Positions 53,558-62,832 of a stretch of DNA of 64,000 nucleotides are shown piece by piece. Position 1 is the first letter of the stretch. The number at the start of each line of letters is the position of its first letter. This DNA is from Rhodobiaceae bacterium UBA4490 (GTDB taxonomy: Bacteria; Pseudomonadota; Alphaproteobacteria; Parvibaculales; Parvibaculaceae). The position numbers and the translations under genes were made by a program. The notes beneath the pieces are model-generated. The model was not told the origin of the DNA. It did no database searches and was given only the letters and a program-made list of their open reading frames with translations. The DNA lies in assembly GCA_002389665.1 (NCBI GenBank), contig DGNO01000004.1, positions 240,149 to 304,148 on the forward strand, given 5' to 3'.

Positions 53558-54952
53558 ATGCCAGGGCCAGCACAGCCGAACATCGAACCGAATAAAGACC
53601 GCACCGCGCGGGCCCAAAAAAGCACCGGCGGTGTTGCCGCGCTGAAAGCTCAGCGCACGCCCCCTGCCGATCTGAACGAGCGCGAGGCGATGCGCGCCTA
53701 TTACCTGACCGTGCGCCGGGACAGCGAGGCGCTGGCCGCCCCGCTCGCGGCCGAAGACATGGTCGTGCAGACCATGCCCGATGTCAGCCCGACAAAATGG
53801 CATCTGGCGCATACGAGCTGGTTCTTCGAAACCTTCCTGCTGAAGCCTCACGCAAAAAGCTACAGCCCGCTCAACGAGCAATATGACCTGCTTTTCAATT
53901 CCTATTACCAGCAGGTCGGCCCGCAATGGCTGCGCCCCCACCGGGGATTTCTCTCCCGCCCGACGGTTGCCGAAGTGATGGACTACCGCGCCTATGTAGA
54001 CGGCGCGATGCTGGAGCTGATGGAAGAAGCAGGTGCCGCGCTTTGGCAAAAGCTCGCCGTACTCATCACGCTCGGCCTCAATCACGAGCAGCAGCATCAG
54101 GAACTCATTTGCACCGACATCAAACATGTGCTGGCGCAGAACCCGCTTTCGCCCGCGCTTTATACGCCGCCTGCGGAAAGCACCTCCGCGCCTGCCTTGA
54201 GCTGGAGCGAGTTCGGCGGCGGCATTTACGAGATCGGCCGCGACATGGACCCGGCCGGTTTCAGCTTCGACAATGAAGGCCCGCGCCACGAAATTCTGCT
54301 GCGCCCCTTCCGCCTGGCAAGCCGGCCCGTCACCAATGGCGAGTTCCGCGCCTTTGTGGAAGATGGCGGCTATGAACGCGCGCCGCTCTGGCTCTCCGAT
54401 GGCTGGAACGCGGTAAGCGAAGGCGGCTGGCAGGCCCCGGCCTATTGGCGCCGCGCAGATGACGGGTCCTGGCGCGAGTTCACGCTGCATGGCGAGGTGC
54501 CGCTCGATGAGAACGCGCCCGTCACCCATATCAGCCTTTATGAAGCGGCCGCCTATGCCGAATGGGCAGGCGCGCGCCTGCCGCTTGAAGCCGAGCTCGA
54601 AATCGCCGCCCGCGGCCTGCCCCTTGAGGGCAATTTCCTGATGCCTCAGCGCGATGGCGGCGCCGCGCCCATCATCCACCCGCAAGCGGCAAGCGCAGCA
54701 GGCGATGGCCCGCAGCAGCTTTTCGGCGATGTCTGGGAATGGACGGCAAGCTCTTATAGCGCTTATCCCGGCTACCGCGCGCCGAGCGGTGCCATCGGCG
54801 AATATAATGGCAAGTTCATGTGCAATCAGATGGTCCTGCGCGGGGGGAGCTGCGCGACCCCGCACGGGCATATGCGCGCCACCTACCGCAATTTCTTTCC
54901 CGCTGCCGCCCGCTGGCAATTTTCCGGCTTGCGCCTGGCAAGCGACGTTTGA
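53558..54952 (+). CDS. egtB: Ergothioneine biosynthesis sulfoxide synthase EgtB
   Basis: 464 aa. The N-terminal DinB-like domain carries the iron ligands in WHLAHTSWFFE (His82/His85 region) and NHEQQHQEL (His176, His180). The C-terminal formylglycine-enzyme-like domain (about residues 210-464) has GPRHEILLRPFRLASRPVTN and DVWEWTASSYS. The enzyme joins trimethylhistidine with cysteine or gamma-glutamylcysteine and O2 to make a sulfoxide. GGAGGGAGGGG lies upstream. egtD follows 36 nt later. No egtE lyase or egtC is in the window. Confidence 0.95.
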   Translation: MPGPAQPNIEPNKDRTARAQKSTGGVAALKAQRTPPADLNEREAMRAYYLTVRRDSEALAAPLAAEDMVVQTMPDVSPTKWHLAHTSWFFETFLLKPHAKSYSPLNEQYDLLFNSYYQQVGPQWLRPHRGFLSRPTVAEVMDYRAYVDGAMLELMEEAGAALWQKLAVLITLGLNHEQQHQELICTDIKHVLAQNPLSPALYTPPAESTSAPALSWSEFGGGIYEIGRDMDPAGFSFDNEGPRHEILLRPFRLASRPVTNGEFRAFVEDGGYERAPLWLSDGWNAVSEGGWQAPAYWRRADDGSWREFTLHGEVPLDENAPVTHISLYEAAAYAEWAGARLPLEAELEIAARGLPLEGNFLMPQRDGGAAPIIHPQAASAAGDGPQQLFGDVWEWTASSYSAYPGYRAPSGAIGEYNGKFMCNQMVLRGGSCATPHGHMRATYRNFFPAAARWQFSGLRLASDV

Positions 54953-54988
54953 CCTTTCCCCTTAAAGGCCCCAAGGAACCGATCCGTT

Positions 54989-56008
54989 ATGAATGCTTCT
55001 CTCGATCTGCGCGAAAAACCAGCACGCGAAAACCGGGCACCGGCGGATCTTGCTTTTTTCGAGGATCTTGAGCCGCCGCTCGGCGACTTTCTGGCCGATG
55101 CGAGCGCAGGCCTTGCAAGCGCGCCCAAAACGCTCTCGCCGAAATATTTTTACGATCAGCGCGGCTCGGAGCTTTTCGAAGGCATTTGCGAAACGCGCGA
55201 ATATTACGTCACCCGCACCGAGATCGCGCTGCTGGAAAAACTGGGTCCCGCCTTTGCCGAGAAAGCAGGCAAGGGCGCGCGCATCATCGAATATGGCTCG
55301 GGCGCGGGCGTCAAAATCCGCACGCTTCTCGATGCGCTGGATGAACCGGCCGCCTATATCGCCATCGATATCAGCCGTGAGCATTTACTCAGCGCCACCC
55401 GCACGCTTGCCGCCGATTATCCGCGCATCGCCATGGGCGCCATTTGCGCGGACTTCACAGCCCCGCTCACGCTGCCGCGGGAAGCGGCGATCGGCAACGG
55501 TCTTGCCCTCGGCTTTTTGCCGGGCTCAACCATCGGCAATTTCTCGCCTGAAATGGCAGAGCTTTTTCTCTCCCGCATCGCCGCGATGCTCGGCAAAGGC
55601 GGGGCGCTGCTCATCGGCGTCGATCTGAAAAAAGACAAAGCCGTGCTCGATGCCGCCTACAATGATGCAGCCGGCCTCACCGCCGCCTTCAATCTCAATG
55701 TCCTGAAGCGCATGCAAAACGAGCTCGGCGCCGTCCTTGAGCCGGGCAACTTCATGCACAAGGCGTTTTTCAATGAAGAAAAAGGCCGCATCGAAATGCA
55801 TCTGGAGAGCCTGTGCGATCAGGCCGTGGAGCTCGGCGGCACGCGCTATCCCTTCGCCAAAGGCGAGACGCTGCATACGGAAAATTCCCACAAATACACC
55901 GTGGAAGAGTTTACCCGCCTCGCCGAAAAGGCCGGATTTGCCGCCGATACCGTCTGGACAGATGAAAACGACTATTTCAGCCTTCATTGGCTAAACGTCG
56001 CAGCCTGA
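54989..56008 (+). CDS. egtD: L-histidine N(alpha)-methyltransferase EgtD
   Basis: 339 aa. SAM-binding motif IIEYGSGAGVKIRTLL, then substrate motifs YNDAAGLTAAFNLNVL and the histidine-binding ETLHTENSHKYT. KTLSPKYFYDQRGSELFEGI near the start is typical. It trimethylates histidine to hercynine, the first step of ergothioneine synthesis. Paired with egtB, so this organism can make the antioxidant ergothioneine, provided a lyase exists elsewhere. Confidence 0.96.
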   Translation: MNASLDLREKPARENRAPADLAFFEDLEPPLGDFLADASAGLASAPKTLSPKYFYDQRGSELFEGICETREYYVTRTEIALLEKLGPAFAEKAGKGARIIEYGSGAGVKIRTLLDALDEPAAYIAIDISREHLLSATRTLAADYPRIAMGAICADFTAPLTLPREAAIGNGLALGFLPGSTIGNFSPEMAELFLSRIAAMLGKGGALLIGVDLKKDKAVLDAAYNDAAGLTAAFNLNVLKRMQNELGAVLEPGNFMHKAFFNEEKGRIEMHLESLCDQAVELGGTRYPFAKGETLHTENSHKYTVEEFTRLAEKAGFAADTVWTDENDYFSLHWLNVAA

Positions 56009-56141
56009 TCAGGCCGGTTGAATCTCGCCCGCCAACAGTCATATTCTTGGCATAGAGCGCCTCTAGCGTTAGAGATGCTCCCGCCGGGCGGCAGGTGCTG
56101 CCGGCGATATGTACCCAAGAGAAAGGAACATACTCCTGAGC

Positions 56142-56603
56142 ATGGACAGGACGGGCTTTGATGCCCCGAGTACACCGGCAGGCAGCTTCGATGCCGCCGT
56201 GTCCAACACCGGTAAAAACGCGGCGAAAAATCAGGCCGCGGAACCGCGCCAGACGCCCGAGCGGGCCCTCATTGACGTGGTTCTCGAAAGTCTCGGCGAT
56301 GACAAGGCCGAGGATATCGTCTCGATCAATCTGGAAGGCAAAACGGCAATCGCCGATCACATGGTGGTGGCAAGCGGACGCTCGCACCGGCATGTCAGCG
56401 CGGTCGCCGATCATTTGCTGCGCCGGATGAAAGAGGCCGGGTACGGCACGGCGCGTGTGGAAGGGCTGTCGCAGGGCGACTGGGTGCTGATGGATGGCGG
56501 CGACGTCATCGTGCACATCTTCCGGCCGGAAGTACGCGAATTCTATAAGCTGGAAAAAATGTGGTCGGCGGATGTAGAAGCCGAACATGTCGCCGTCAAT
56601 TAA
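56142..56603 (+). CDS. rsfS: Ribosome silencing factor RsfS (YbeB/Iojap)
   Basis: 153 aa. The DUF143 core runs from about residue 45 (IDVVLESLGDDKAEDIVSIN) through ASGRSHRHVSAVADHLLRRM and DWVLMDGGDVIVHIF to the conserved REFYKLEKMW. It binds ribosomal protein L14 and stops subunit joining under starvation. The first ~40 residues are a non-conserved extension. AAAGGA lies before the ATG at 56142; an in-frame ATG at 56109 lacks one. rlmH follows after 17 nt. Confidence 0.95.
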   Translation: MDRTGFDAPSTPAGSFDAAVSNTGKNAAKNQAAEPRQTPERALIDVVLESLGDDKAEDIVSINLEGKTAIADHMVVASGRSHRHVSAVADHLLRRMKEAGYGTARVEGLSQGDWVLMDGGDVIVHIFRPEVREFYKLEKMWSADVEAEHVAVN

Positions 56604-56620
56604 CTGACGGCTGAAAGCGG

Positions 56621-57097
56621 ATGCGCATTTTTCTTGGCTGTGTCGGGCGGCTGAAAGCCGGGCCCGAACAGGAGCTTTGCTCCGATTATCTGGCGCGCGC
56701 AGGCGCCCTCGGCCCGGGGCTCGGCCTGACGGGCTTTCACCTTACCGAAGTCGAAGAGAAGAACAAAAGCGCCGGGCTGAAAGAGCGCGAGGCGGCAAAG
56801 CTGCTCGCCGCCATTCCCGAGACCGCGCTGATCGTGGCGATGGACGAGCGCGGCAGCGCCATGGGCAGCGAAAAATTTGCAAATTGGATAGGCCAGGAGC
56901 GCGACAGCGGCACCGCCGATATGGCCTTTCTGATCGGCGGGGCGGACGGGCTTTCGCCGCAAATCCGCGAGCGGGCCGCGAAAACGCTCGCCTTCGGGCC
57001 GCAAACCTGGCCCCATATGCTGGCCCGCGTGATGTTAACCGAACAGCTATACCGCGCCGTCACAATCCTCGCCGGTCATCCCTATCACCGTCCGTAA
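56621..57097 (+). CDS. rlmH: 23S rRNA (pseudouridine-1915-N3) methyltransferase RlmH
   Basis: 158 aa, SPOUT fold with the C-terminal knot: [37 protein letters not shown], and the end HPYHRP. It methylates pseudouridine 1915 in the ribosome's decoding-side helix 69. It is coupled to rsfS, as in most bacteria. Confidence 0.96.
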   Translation: MRIFLGCVGRLKAGPEQELCSDYLARAGALGPGLGLTGFHLTEVEEKNKSAGLKEREAAKLLAAIPETALIVAMDERGSAMGSEKFANWIGQERDSGTADMAFLIGGADGLSPQIRERAAKTLAFGPQTWPHMLARVMLTEQLYRAVTILAGHPYHRP

Positions 57098-57194
57098 AGC
57101 GCGCAAGAGCCAGGGTAAAGCGGGACATATAGACAGTCCTCCGGCGCTTGGTTAAGTTGCCCGGCACTTCCAAATCTGTGAGTCGTTTCCGAAT

Positions 57195-58772
57195 ATGGCC
57201 CATCCGGCGCACCCGCTTGTTCTTGCTGTAATCGACGGCTGGGGGCTCAATCCAGACCGCAGCAACAACGTGCTGGCAGAAGCCAAGACCCCCATCTATG
57301 ACCGCCTCTCGGCCCGCAACGCGCGCACCGCGCTCACAGCGAGCGGCGAGGCCGTGGGCATGAAGCCGGGGGAAGCGGGCAATGGGGAAACCGGCCACCG
57401 GGTGCTCGGTCTCGGCCGGCCCGTAATCCGGCCCGCGCAAACCATCCACGAGACGTTCGTCAGCGAGGGGGCGAGCGGCATTTCTTCCCATCCCGTCCTG
57501 CAAGACATGCTGGCCCGGCTGCGCCGGCTCGGCGGCTCGGTTCATCTTTTCGGCATTGCCTCACCTGCGGCCAATTACGCCCACCAATATCACCTGGCCG
57601 TGCTGGCCGCGCTGCTCAGCCATGAAGGCTTCGACGTCTGGGTCCACGCCTTTGCCGACGGGGTGGACAGCCATAGGGTGAAAGCCGTCGATTACATGGC
57701 CGAGCTGATGGAAGACTTGGCAGGCGCGGAGAACGCGCGCCTTGCGACCGTCATGGGCCGCAATTATGTGATGGACGGCGTCGGCCTCGCAGAGCGCCTG
57801 CCCGCCGCCTATGACGCCATCGTGCATGGACTGGGTGAGCAGATCGAACACGGGCCTTCCCATGTCGCCGAATATGAGGCGAAAGGCACCCCGCCCCATC
57901 TCGTGCCCCCCGGCGTCCACATGCATTACCGGGGCATCCGCCAGGACGATGCGGTGCTGCTGATGAACCTGCGCGCCGACGGCTTCCTGACCCTGATGGA
58001 CGCGCTCACCGGCGAGGAATTTTCGCTCTTCGAGCGCAAGGGCAAGGCGGATCTCGCCGGCGCCTATTCGCTTTATGAGCTCATGCCGCCGCTCGACGGC
58101 GCGGTGCAGCCGCTTTTTGCAATGGAAGACCTGCAAGGCTCGTTCAGCGAAGCCATTGCAGGTGCAGGGCTCACACAATTACATCTCACCGACCCGGCGC
58201 TGGCCAACAAGGCCCGCCTTTATCAGACGGGCGGGCGCAAAACACTGTTGCCCGGCGAGAGCTTCGAGATCATGGAGCCGCCGGCGCGCACGAAATTCGA
58301 AAAGAAGCCGGAACTCGCCGCCCTCGACATGGCAGGCGAGGCGGTCAAAGCCATCAAGAAGAAGTCGCACGACGTCATCGTGCTCAACTTCGCCAATGTC
58401 AGCCTTGCCGCGCGCACCGGCGATGTTACGCTGACCCGCAAGGCGGCGGAGGTGATCGACAAATGCCTCGGCAAGATTGCCGCCCAGCTTGAAAAACGCG
58501 GGGGGACCTTGCTCATCACCTCGACTTACGGCAATGCGGAAATGATGACGGACCCGGAAACCGGCGACGTCTATCCCGGCAACACGACGAACCGCGTGCC
58601 GCTCGTGGTGGTGCGCGGCGGCCAGGAAGCGCCTGTGCAATTGCGCCCGGGCACGCTTGCCGATGTCGCCCCGACCATGCTTGCCCTTTTGGGTATCGAG
58701 CCGCCCGCTGCCATGACCGGTGCCTCGCTCGTTGTGACAGATGAAGAGATGTCGCCCCGTGCCGCGCTTTAA
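57195..58772 (+). CDS. GpmI-like phosphoglycerate mutase homologue, catalytically degenerate
   Basis: 525 aa, full-length similarity to cofactor-independent phosphoglycerate mutase, in the usual rlmH-gpmI-ctpA context. Almost every catalytic site is lost. The phospho-serine motif GNSE is GNGE (Gly64). The metal ligands Asp and His of NFANxDMVGHTG are Ser403 and Arg407 in NFANVSLAARTG. The DHGNAE pair is Thr444-Tyr445 in STYGNAE. The AHTTN His is Asn463 (GNTTN). Asp14 of IDGWG remains. The frame is open with normal codon use, so this is a maintained protein rather than a fresh pseudogene. It probably does not catalyse mutation; a regulatory or structural role is inferred. Confidence 0.85.
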   Translation: MAHPAHPLVLAVIDGWGLNPDRSNNVLAEAKTPIYDRLSARNARTALTASGEAVGMKPGEAGNGETGHRVLGLGRPVIRPAQTIHETFVSEGASGISSHPVLQDMLARLRRLGGSVHLFGIASPAANYAHQYHLAVLAALLSHEGFDVWVHAFADGVDSHRVKAVDYMAELMEDLAGAENARLATVMGRNYVMDGVGLAERLPAAYDAIVHGLGEQIEHGPSHVAEYEAKGTPPHLVPPGVHMHYRGIRQDDAVLLMNLRADGFLTLMDALTGEEFSLFERKGKADLAGAYSLYELMPPLDGAVQPLFAMEDLQGSFSEAIAGAGLTQLHLTDPALANKARLYQTGGRKTLLPGESFEIMEPPARTKFEKKPELAALDMAGEAVKAIKKKSHDVIVLNFANVSLAARTGDVTLTRKAAEVIDKCLGKIAAQLEKRGGTLLITSTYGNAEMMTDPETGDVYPGNTTNRVPLVVVRGGQEAPVQLRPGTLADVAPTMLALLGIEPPAAMTGASLVVTDEEMSPRAAL

Positions 58773-60180
58773 GCGCAGAGAAAAAGCTCCCCGCAGCCCT
58801 TCGCTTCCGACGGCTGGCCCGCTGCCTGTGTCTATGCCTGTAGCTGTGCTTGCAGCTGCTTTAGCGCTGCCTGCAGGCATGCCGGTTGCCGCCCAGGAAA
58901 CGGCGCCCGACCCGCAGGCCCTTCAATCCATCGAAAAGGAACTTGGCACCGCCAAGGAACGCCAGGTCATGCTGGAGGCGGAAGCCGAAGAGCTGCGCGC
59001 GGAAGTCGCCAAACTGCGCGCCGAGCTTATCAAAGCCGCCGCCCGCGTGCAGGCGCGCGAAGAGGACGTCACCCTTTCCGAGGACCGGTTGCAGGGCCTC
59101 GTCGGCGCCGAAGCCGTGCTGCGCGCCCAGCTCAGCGCCCGGCGCAAGGATCTTGCCGAAACGCTGGCCGCGCTCCAGCGCCTCGATAGGAACCCGCCGC
59201 CCGCCCTTGCCGTCAAACCGGACGATGCCCTCGGCGCCATGCGCTCGGCCATGATCCTCGGCGCGCTTGTCCCCCAGCTTGAGGCGGAGGCAAAGGAGAT
59301 CCGCACCCGCCTCGATGAACTGCGCCGGGTGCGCCAGGACATTCTGGAGGAACGCGAAACGCTTTCCACAGCGAGCGGCGCCCTTGCCAGCGAGCAAGAG
59401 GAACTCGAACGCCTGCTCTCCGCCAAGCTTACCGCCCAGGCCGAACTCGACAAGCGCCTTGAAACGGAACGCGAGGAGGTTGCCCGGCTGTCCCAGGAAG
59501 CGCGCACCTTGAGCGAGCTGATCGAAAAACTGGAAGCCCGCGCCGCGAGCCGCCTGCCCGAAGCACGGCCCGAACGCCGCCCGCAGCCCCCGGCCTCAAA
59601 ACCGCTCTCCCCCGCCGAAGCCGGCCCCGACCCGCGGCCGCAGCCCCAGACCCAGCCCCCGGCACCACCTGAGGCGCGCCCTGACGAGGGCCAGCAATTG
59701 GCCTCCCTGCCCTCCGGCACACCGCTCATTTCAGGCCCAAACCGGCTTTTCTCCAAGGCGCGGGGGCAGATCCGCCTGCCCGCCAGCGGGGAAATCACCA
59801 AGATTTTCGGGGAAAATGACGGCGCCGGCGGGCGCAATCGCGGATTATCTTTGAGAACCCGCGAAGATGCGCAAATTACTGCCCCATTTGACGGTAAAAT
59901 AGTGTTTGCTGGACCCTTCCGGCGATATGGGCAACTCTTGATCCTGTCGGTGGGCGAAGGATACCATTTGCTTTTCGCGGGCCTGGAGCGAATCGATGCC
60001 CAGGTCGGCCAGCAGGTCCTGGCGGGCGAGCCGCTGGGCCAGATGGCAGGCGCCGAAGCAAAAAATGCGGCGGTAAAGGGAAACGTTAAGCCCACCCTCT
60101 ATATTGAATTCCGTAAGGACGGCGAACCGATAGACCCCAAACCCTGGTTCGCCCTGAGTGAGAGAAAGGCGCGAGGATAA
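58741..60180 (+). CDS. EnvC-like murein hydrolase activator (degenerate LytM/M23)
   Basis: 479 aa. A signal peptide-like region (MPVAVLAAALALPAGMPVAA) is followed by long coiled coils (residues ~55-280), a Pro-rich linker (~285-335) and a LytM-type domain. The domain's zinc ligands are lost: GRNRGLSLRTRED where HxxxD is usual and LLFAGLE where YAHL is usual. As in EnvC, it should activate an amidase rather than cut peptidoglycan. The ATG at 58741 lies inside the GpmI-like gene (32-nt overlap); a shorter start at 58834 is possible. Confidence 0.85.
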   Translation: MKRCRPVPRFKRREKAPRSPSLPTAGPLPVSMPVAVLAAALALPAGMPVAAQETAPDPQALQSIEKELGTAKERQVMLEAEAEELRAEVAKLRAELIKAAARVQAREEDVTLSEDRLQGLVGAEAVLRAQLSARRKDLAETLAALQRLDRNPPPALAVKPDDALGAMRSAMILGALVPQLEAEAKEIRTRLDELRRVRQDILEERETLSTASGALASEQEELERLLSAKLTAQAELDKRLETEREEVARLSQEARTLSELIEKLEARAASRLPEARPERRPQPPASKPLSPAEAGPDPRPQPQTQPPAPPEARPDEGQQLASLPSGTPLISGPNRLFSKARGQIRLPASGEITKIFGENDGAGGRNRGLSLRTREDAQITAPFDGKIVFAGPFRRYGQLLILSVGEGYHLLFAGLERIDAQVGQQVLAGEPLGQMAGAEAKNAAVKGNVKPTLYIEFRKDGEPIDPKPWFALSERKARG

Positions 60181-61526
60181 TGAAGAGGCAGATACTTGCC
60201 AGCTTTGCCATTGGCACTCTTTCGGCCACCCTGGCCATTTTTGCTCTTCAGCCCATCTCCCAGGAGACCCCGGCCAACGCAGCAAATTCGGAAACCTACC
60301 GCCAGCTCAATCTGTTCGGCGACGTTTTCGAGCGCGTGCGCGCCGATTATGTGGAAGAAACGGACGATGCCTCGCTGATCGACAATGCGATCAACGGCAT
60401 GCTTTCCTCGCTCGATCCGCATTCCAGCTATCTGAACCCGAAAAACTACCGCGACATGCAGGTGCAGACCCGCGGTGAATTCGGCGGTCTGGGCATCGAA
60501 GTGACGATGGAAAACGGCCTCGTCAAAGTCGTCACCCCGATCGACGAAACCCCGGCGTCGGAAGCCGGTGTGCGCCCGAACGATCTGATCACGCATCTCG
60601 ACGACGAGCCCATCATGGGCATGTCGCTGTCCGAAGCGGTTGAGAAAATGCGCGGGCCGGTCGGCACCGCCATCAAGCTTTCCATCATCCGCGAAGGCCG
60701 CGACGAGCCTTTCGATATTTCCATCACCCGCGACAAGATCACGATCAAATCCGTGCGCTACCGGCGCGAGGGCGATATCGGCTATATCCGCGTCACGACC
60801 TTCAACGAGCAAACCTCGAGCGGCCTCGACGAGGCGGTGACGGCGCTGCAGAAGGAAATCGGCGCCAATCTGAAGGGCTACATCATCGACCTGCGCAACA
60901 ATCCGGGGGGTCTGCTCGATCAGGCGATCTCGGTGTCCGACGCTTTCCTCGAACAGGGCGAAATCGTCTCGACGCGCGGACGCCATTCGGAAGACACGCA
61001 GCGTTATAATTCGCGCGGCGGCGACATGACGGGCGGGCGCCCGGTCGTCGTGCTCGTCAATGGCGGCTCCGCCTCGGCCTCGGAAATCGTAGCCGGCGCG
61101 CTGCAGGATCATCGCCGCGCAACGATCATCGGTACGCGTTCCTTCGGCAAGGGCTCGGTGCAGACCATCATTCCGCTGGGCTCGGACGGCGCGATCCGCC
61201 TGACCACGGCGCGCTATTACACGCCCTCGGGCCGCTCCATCCAGGCCAAGGGCATCGATCCCGATCTCGTGGTGCGCCAGGAAACCGAAGAAGAAAAGAA
61301 CCGCCGGGTAACGGGCGAAGCCTCGCTGCGCGGCCACCTGACCTCGGAAGAAGGCGAGGAAAAAGAAGCCTCCGGCTCCTCTTCCTACGTGCCCGCCAAT
61401 AAGGAAGACGACACGCAGCTGCTTTATGCGATCGACCTTCTGAACGGCAAGAAGCCGAGCGCTCAGGCCGCCGCCAACAAACAGGCAAAATCCAATGCCG
61501 GCGTGGAGCAAGGCGCCGCCAATTGA
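60180..61526 (+). CDS. ctpA: S41-family C-terminal processing protease
   Basis: 448 aa. Signal peptide, then helical part, PDZ domain (GLGIEVTMENGLVKVVTPID, SEAGVRPNDLITHLDD), then the S41 protease domain. The catalytic Ser is in NGGSASASEIVAGAL and the Lys in GTRSFGKGSVQT. It trims or degrades periplasmic proteins, often cell-wall hydrolases. Its ATG shares one base with the stop of the EnvC-like gene, showing tight coupling to an activator of such hydrolases. Confidence 0.95.
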   Translation: MKRQILASFAIGTLSATLAIFALQPISQETPANAANSETYRQLNLFGDVFERVRADYVEETDDASLIDNAINGMLSSLDPHSSYLNPKNYRDMQVQTRGEFGGLGIEVTMENGLVKVVTPIDETPASEAGVRPNDLITHLDDEPIMGMSLSEAVEKMRGPVGTAIKLSIIREGRDEPFDISITRDKITIKSVRYRREGDIGYIRVTTFNEQTSSGLDEAVTALQKEIGANLKGYIIDLRNNPGGLLDQAISVSDAFLEQGEIVSTRGRHSEDTQRYNSRGGDMTGGRPVVVLVNGGSASASEIVAGALQDHRRATIIGTRSFGKGSVQTIIPLGSDGAIRLTTARYYTPSGRSIQAKGIDPDLVVRQETEEEKNRRVTGEASLRGHLTSEEGEEKEASGSSSYVPANKEDDTQLLYAIDLLNGKKPSAQAAANKQAKSNAGVEQGAAN

Positions 61527-61578
61527 CAACATGGGGCTGCGCCTTGAGCGGTAACGCAAGACGCGCAATGAGGCCGTA

Positions 61579-62832
61579 ATGTCCACGGAAGACGAGAACA
61601 CGGCGGAGGAAACCGCCGGACAGACCCCGTGGCTCAAGGAAAGGCTCCAAAGGCGGCGCGACCTGGCGAAACGCCAGGGCCGCTTCAGCCCGCTGATGAT
61701 CGCCGCGCTCGCCGTGGCGCTCATCTATGGCGCCATTGCCGGCTGGCTGGCGCTGAGCGAGCCTGAAAATACCAAAACCCCCGAAGTCATTATCGCGCTC
61801 GGCCCCGAGCCCGACCCGCCCGCAACCGGCAAGAGCACGAGCGAGGGGGAGGACTTGAGCAAATTGCTGCGCCGGGCGGGGCCCGACCTGCCGCCGCCCA
61901 TGCCCCTGACGGAAAAAGAGACGGAAGCTCCCGAGGCCCCAAAAGCGCCCGCGGAGACGCTCATCCCCGAAGAGCCTGAGCCCGAAGAAGCAGCCGAGGA
62001 AGCGCAAGAAGAAACCGTTCAGGCGCTCACCAAGGCCCCCATCGAGACACTGACCAAGGAAAGCAAGTACGGCCCGCTGCCCGTTATCGGCGCGGACGGC
62101 GCCCGCCCCTGGCAGGCCTATGCCCGCCCGCAAGAGCCCGTTAAAGGTCCGGCCGCCGCTCTTGTGATAGGCGGGCTCGGTATTTCGGAAAGCGCGACAG
62201 CGAACGCTATCGAAAAGCTGCCCGCTGAGGTCTCCCTCGCCTTTGCCCCTTACGGGCGTAATCTGCAGCGCTGGATCGACGAGGCGCGGGCGGACGGCCA
62301 TGAAGTGCTGCTCGAACTGCCCATGGAGCCTTTCGATTATCCCAATAACGATCCCGGGCCTTACACGCTGCTGACAGGGGCGAGCGCCGCAGACAATCTC
62401 GACCGGCTCGACTGGCTGCTCAGCCGCTTCACCGGCTATGTGGGCGTGCTGCCCTATCAGGGCGCGCGCTTTACGGCGGAAAAAGATGCCATGATGCCGA
62501 TCATCGAGGCGCTCTCGGCGCGCGGCCTGCTCTATATCGATGCCGGTGTCGGGCGCCGCTCGGTCGCAGGCGAACTTGCCGTGGAAAACGCCATGCCCTG
62601 GGCAAGCGGCGACCGGCTGATCGACCCTGCCTTGCGCGAAAACATCATCGAAACGTCGCTGGACAATTTGCGCGGGGACGCGGAAAAAAACGGCACCGCG
62701 ATCGGCACCGGCTCGGGCTTTCCCATCACGGTCGAAAAAGTTATGGAATGGACCGAAGCGCTGGAAGGATCGGGCATCACACTTGTGCCCGTCAGCGCTG
62801 CGGTGGAACGGAAAATGGAAAAGACCCAATGA
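61579..62832 (+). CDS. Divergent polysaccharide deacetylase family protein (YibQ-like)
   Basis: 417 aa. One transmembrane helix (residues ~38-60) follows a basic cytoplasmic start. A Pro/Glu-rich linker runs to about 165, then the DUF610-type domain: AAALVIGGLGISESAT, VSLAFAPYGRNL, EVLLELPMEPFDYPNNDPGP, and GLLYIDAGVG. The domain resembles NodB deacetylases but lacks their usual metal triad, and no activity is established. It lies between ctpA and rppH, as in many alphaproteobacteria. Confidence 0.9.
   Translation: MSTEDENTAEETAGQTPWLKERLQRRRDLAKRQGRFSPLMIAALAVALIYGAIAGWLALSEPENTKTPEVIIALGPEPDPPATGKSTSEGEDLSKLLRRAGPDLPPPMPLTEKETEAPEAPKAPAETLIPEEPEPEEAAEEAQEETVQALTKAPIETLTKESKYGPLPVIGADGARPWQAYARPQEPVKGPAAALVIGGLGISESATANAIEKLPAEVSLAFAPYGRNLQRWIDEARADGHEVLLELPMEPFDYPNNDPGPYTLLTGASAADNLDRLDWLLSRFTGYVGVLPYQGARFTAEKDAMMPIIEALSARGLLYIDAGVGRRSVAGELAVENAMPWASGDRLIDPALRENIIETSLDNLRGDAEKNGTAIGTGSGFPITVEKVMEWTEALEGSGITLVPVSAAVERKMEKTQ

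Noticed and set aside
56003..56014. Palindrome GCCTGATCAGGC over the egtD stop codon
   Set aside because: Perfect 12-mer but with no loop or T-run for a terminator and inside the coding end; likely chance.
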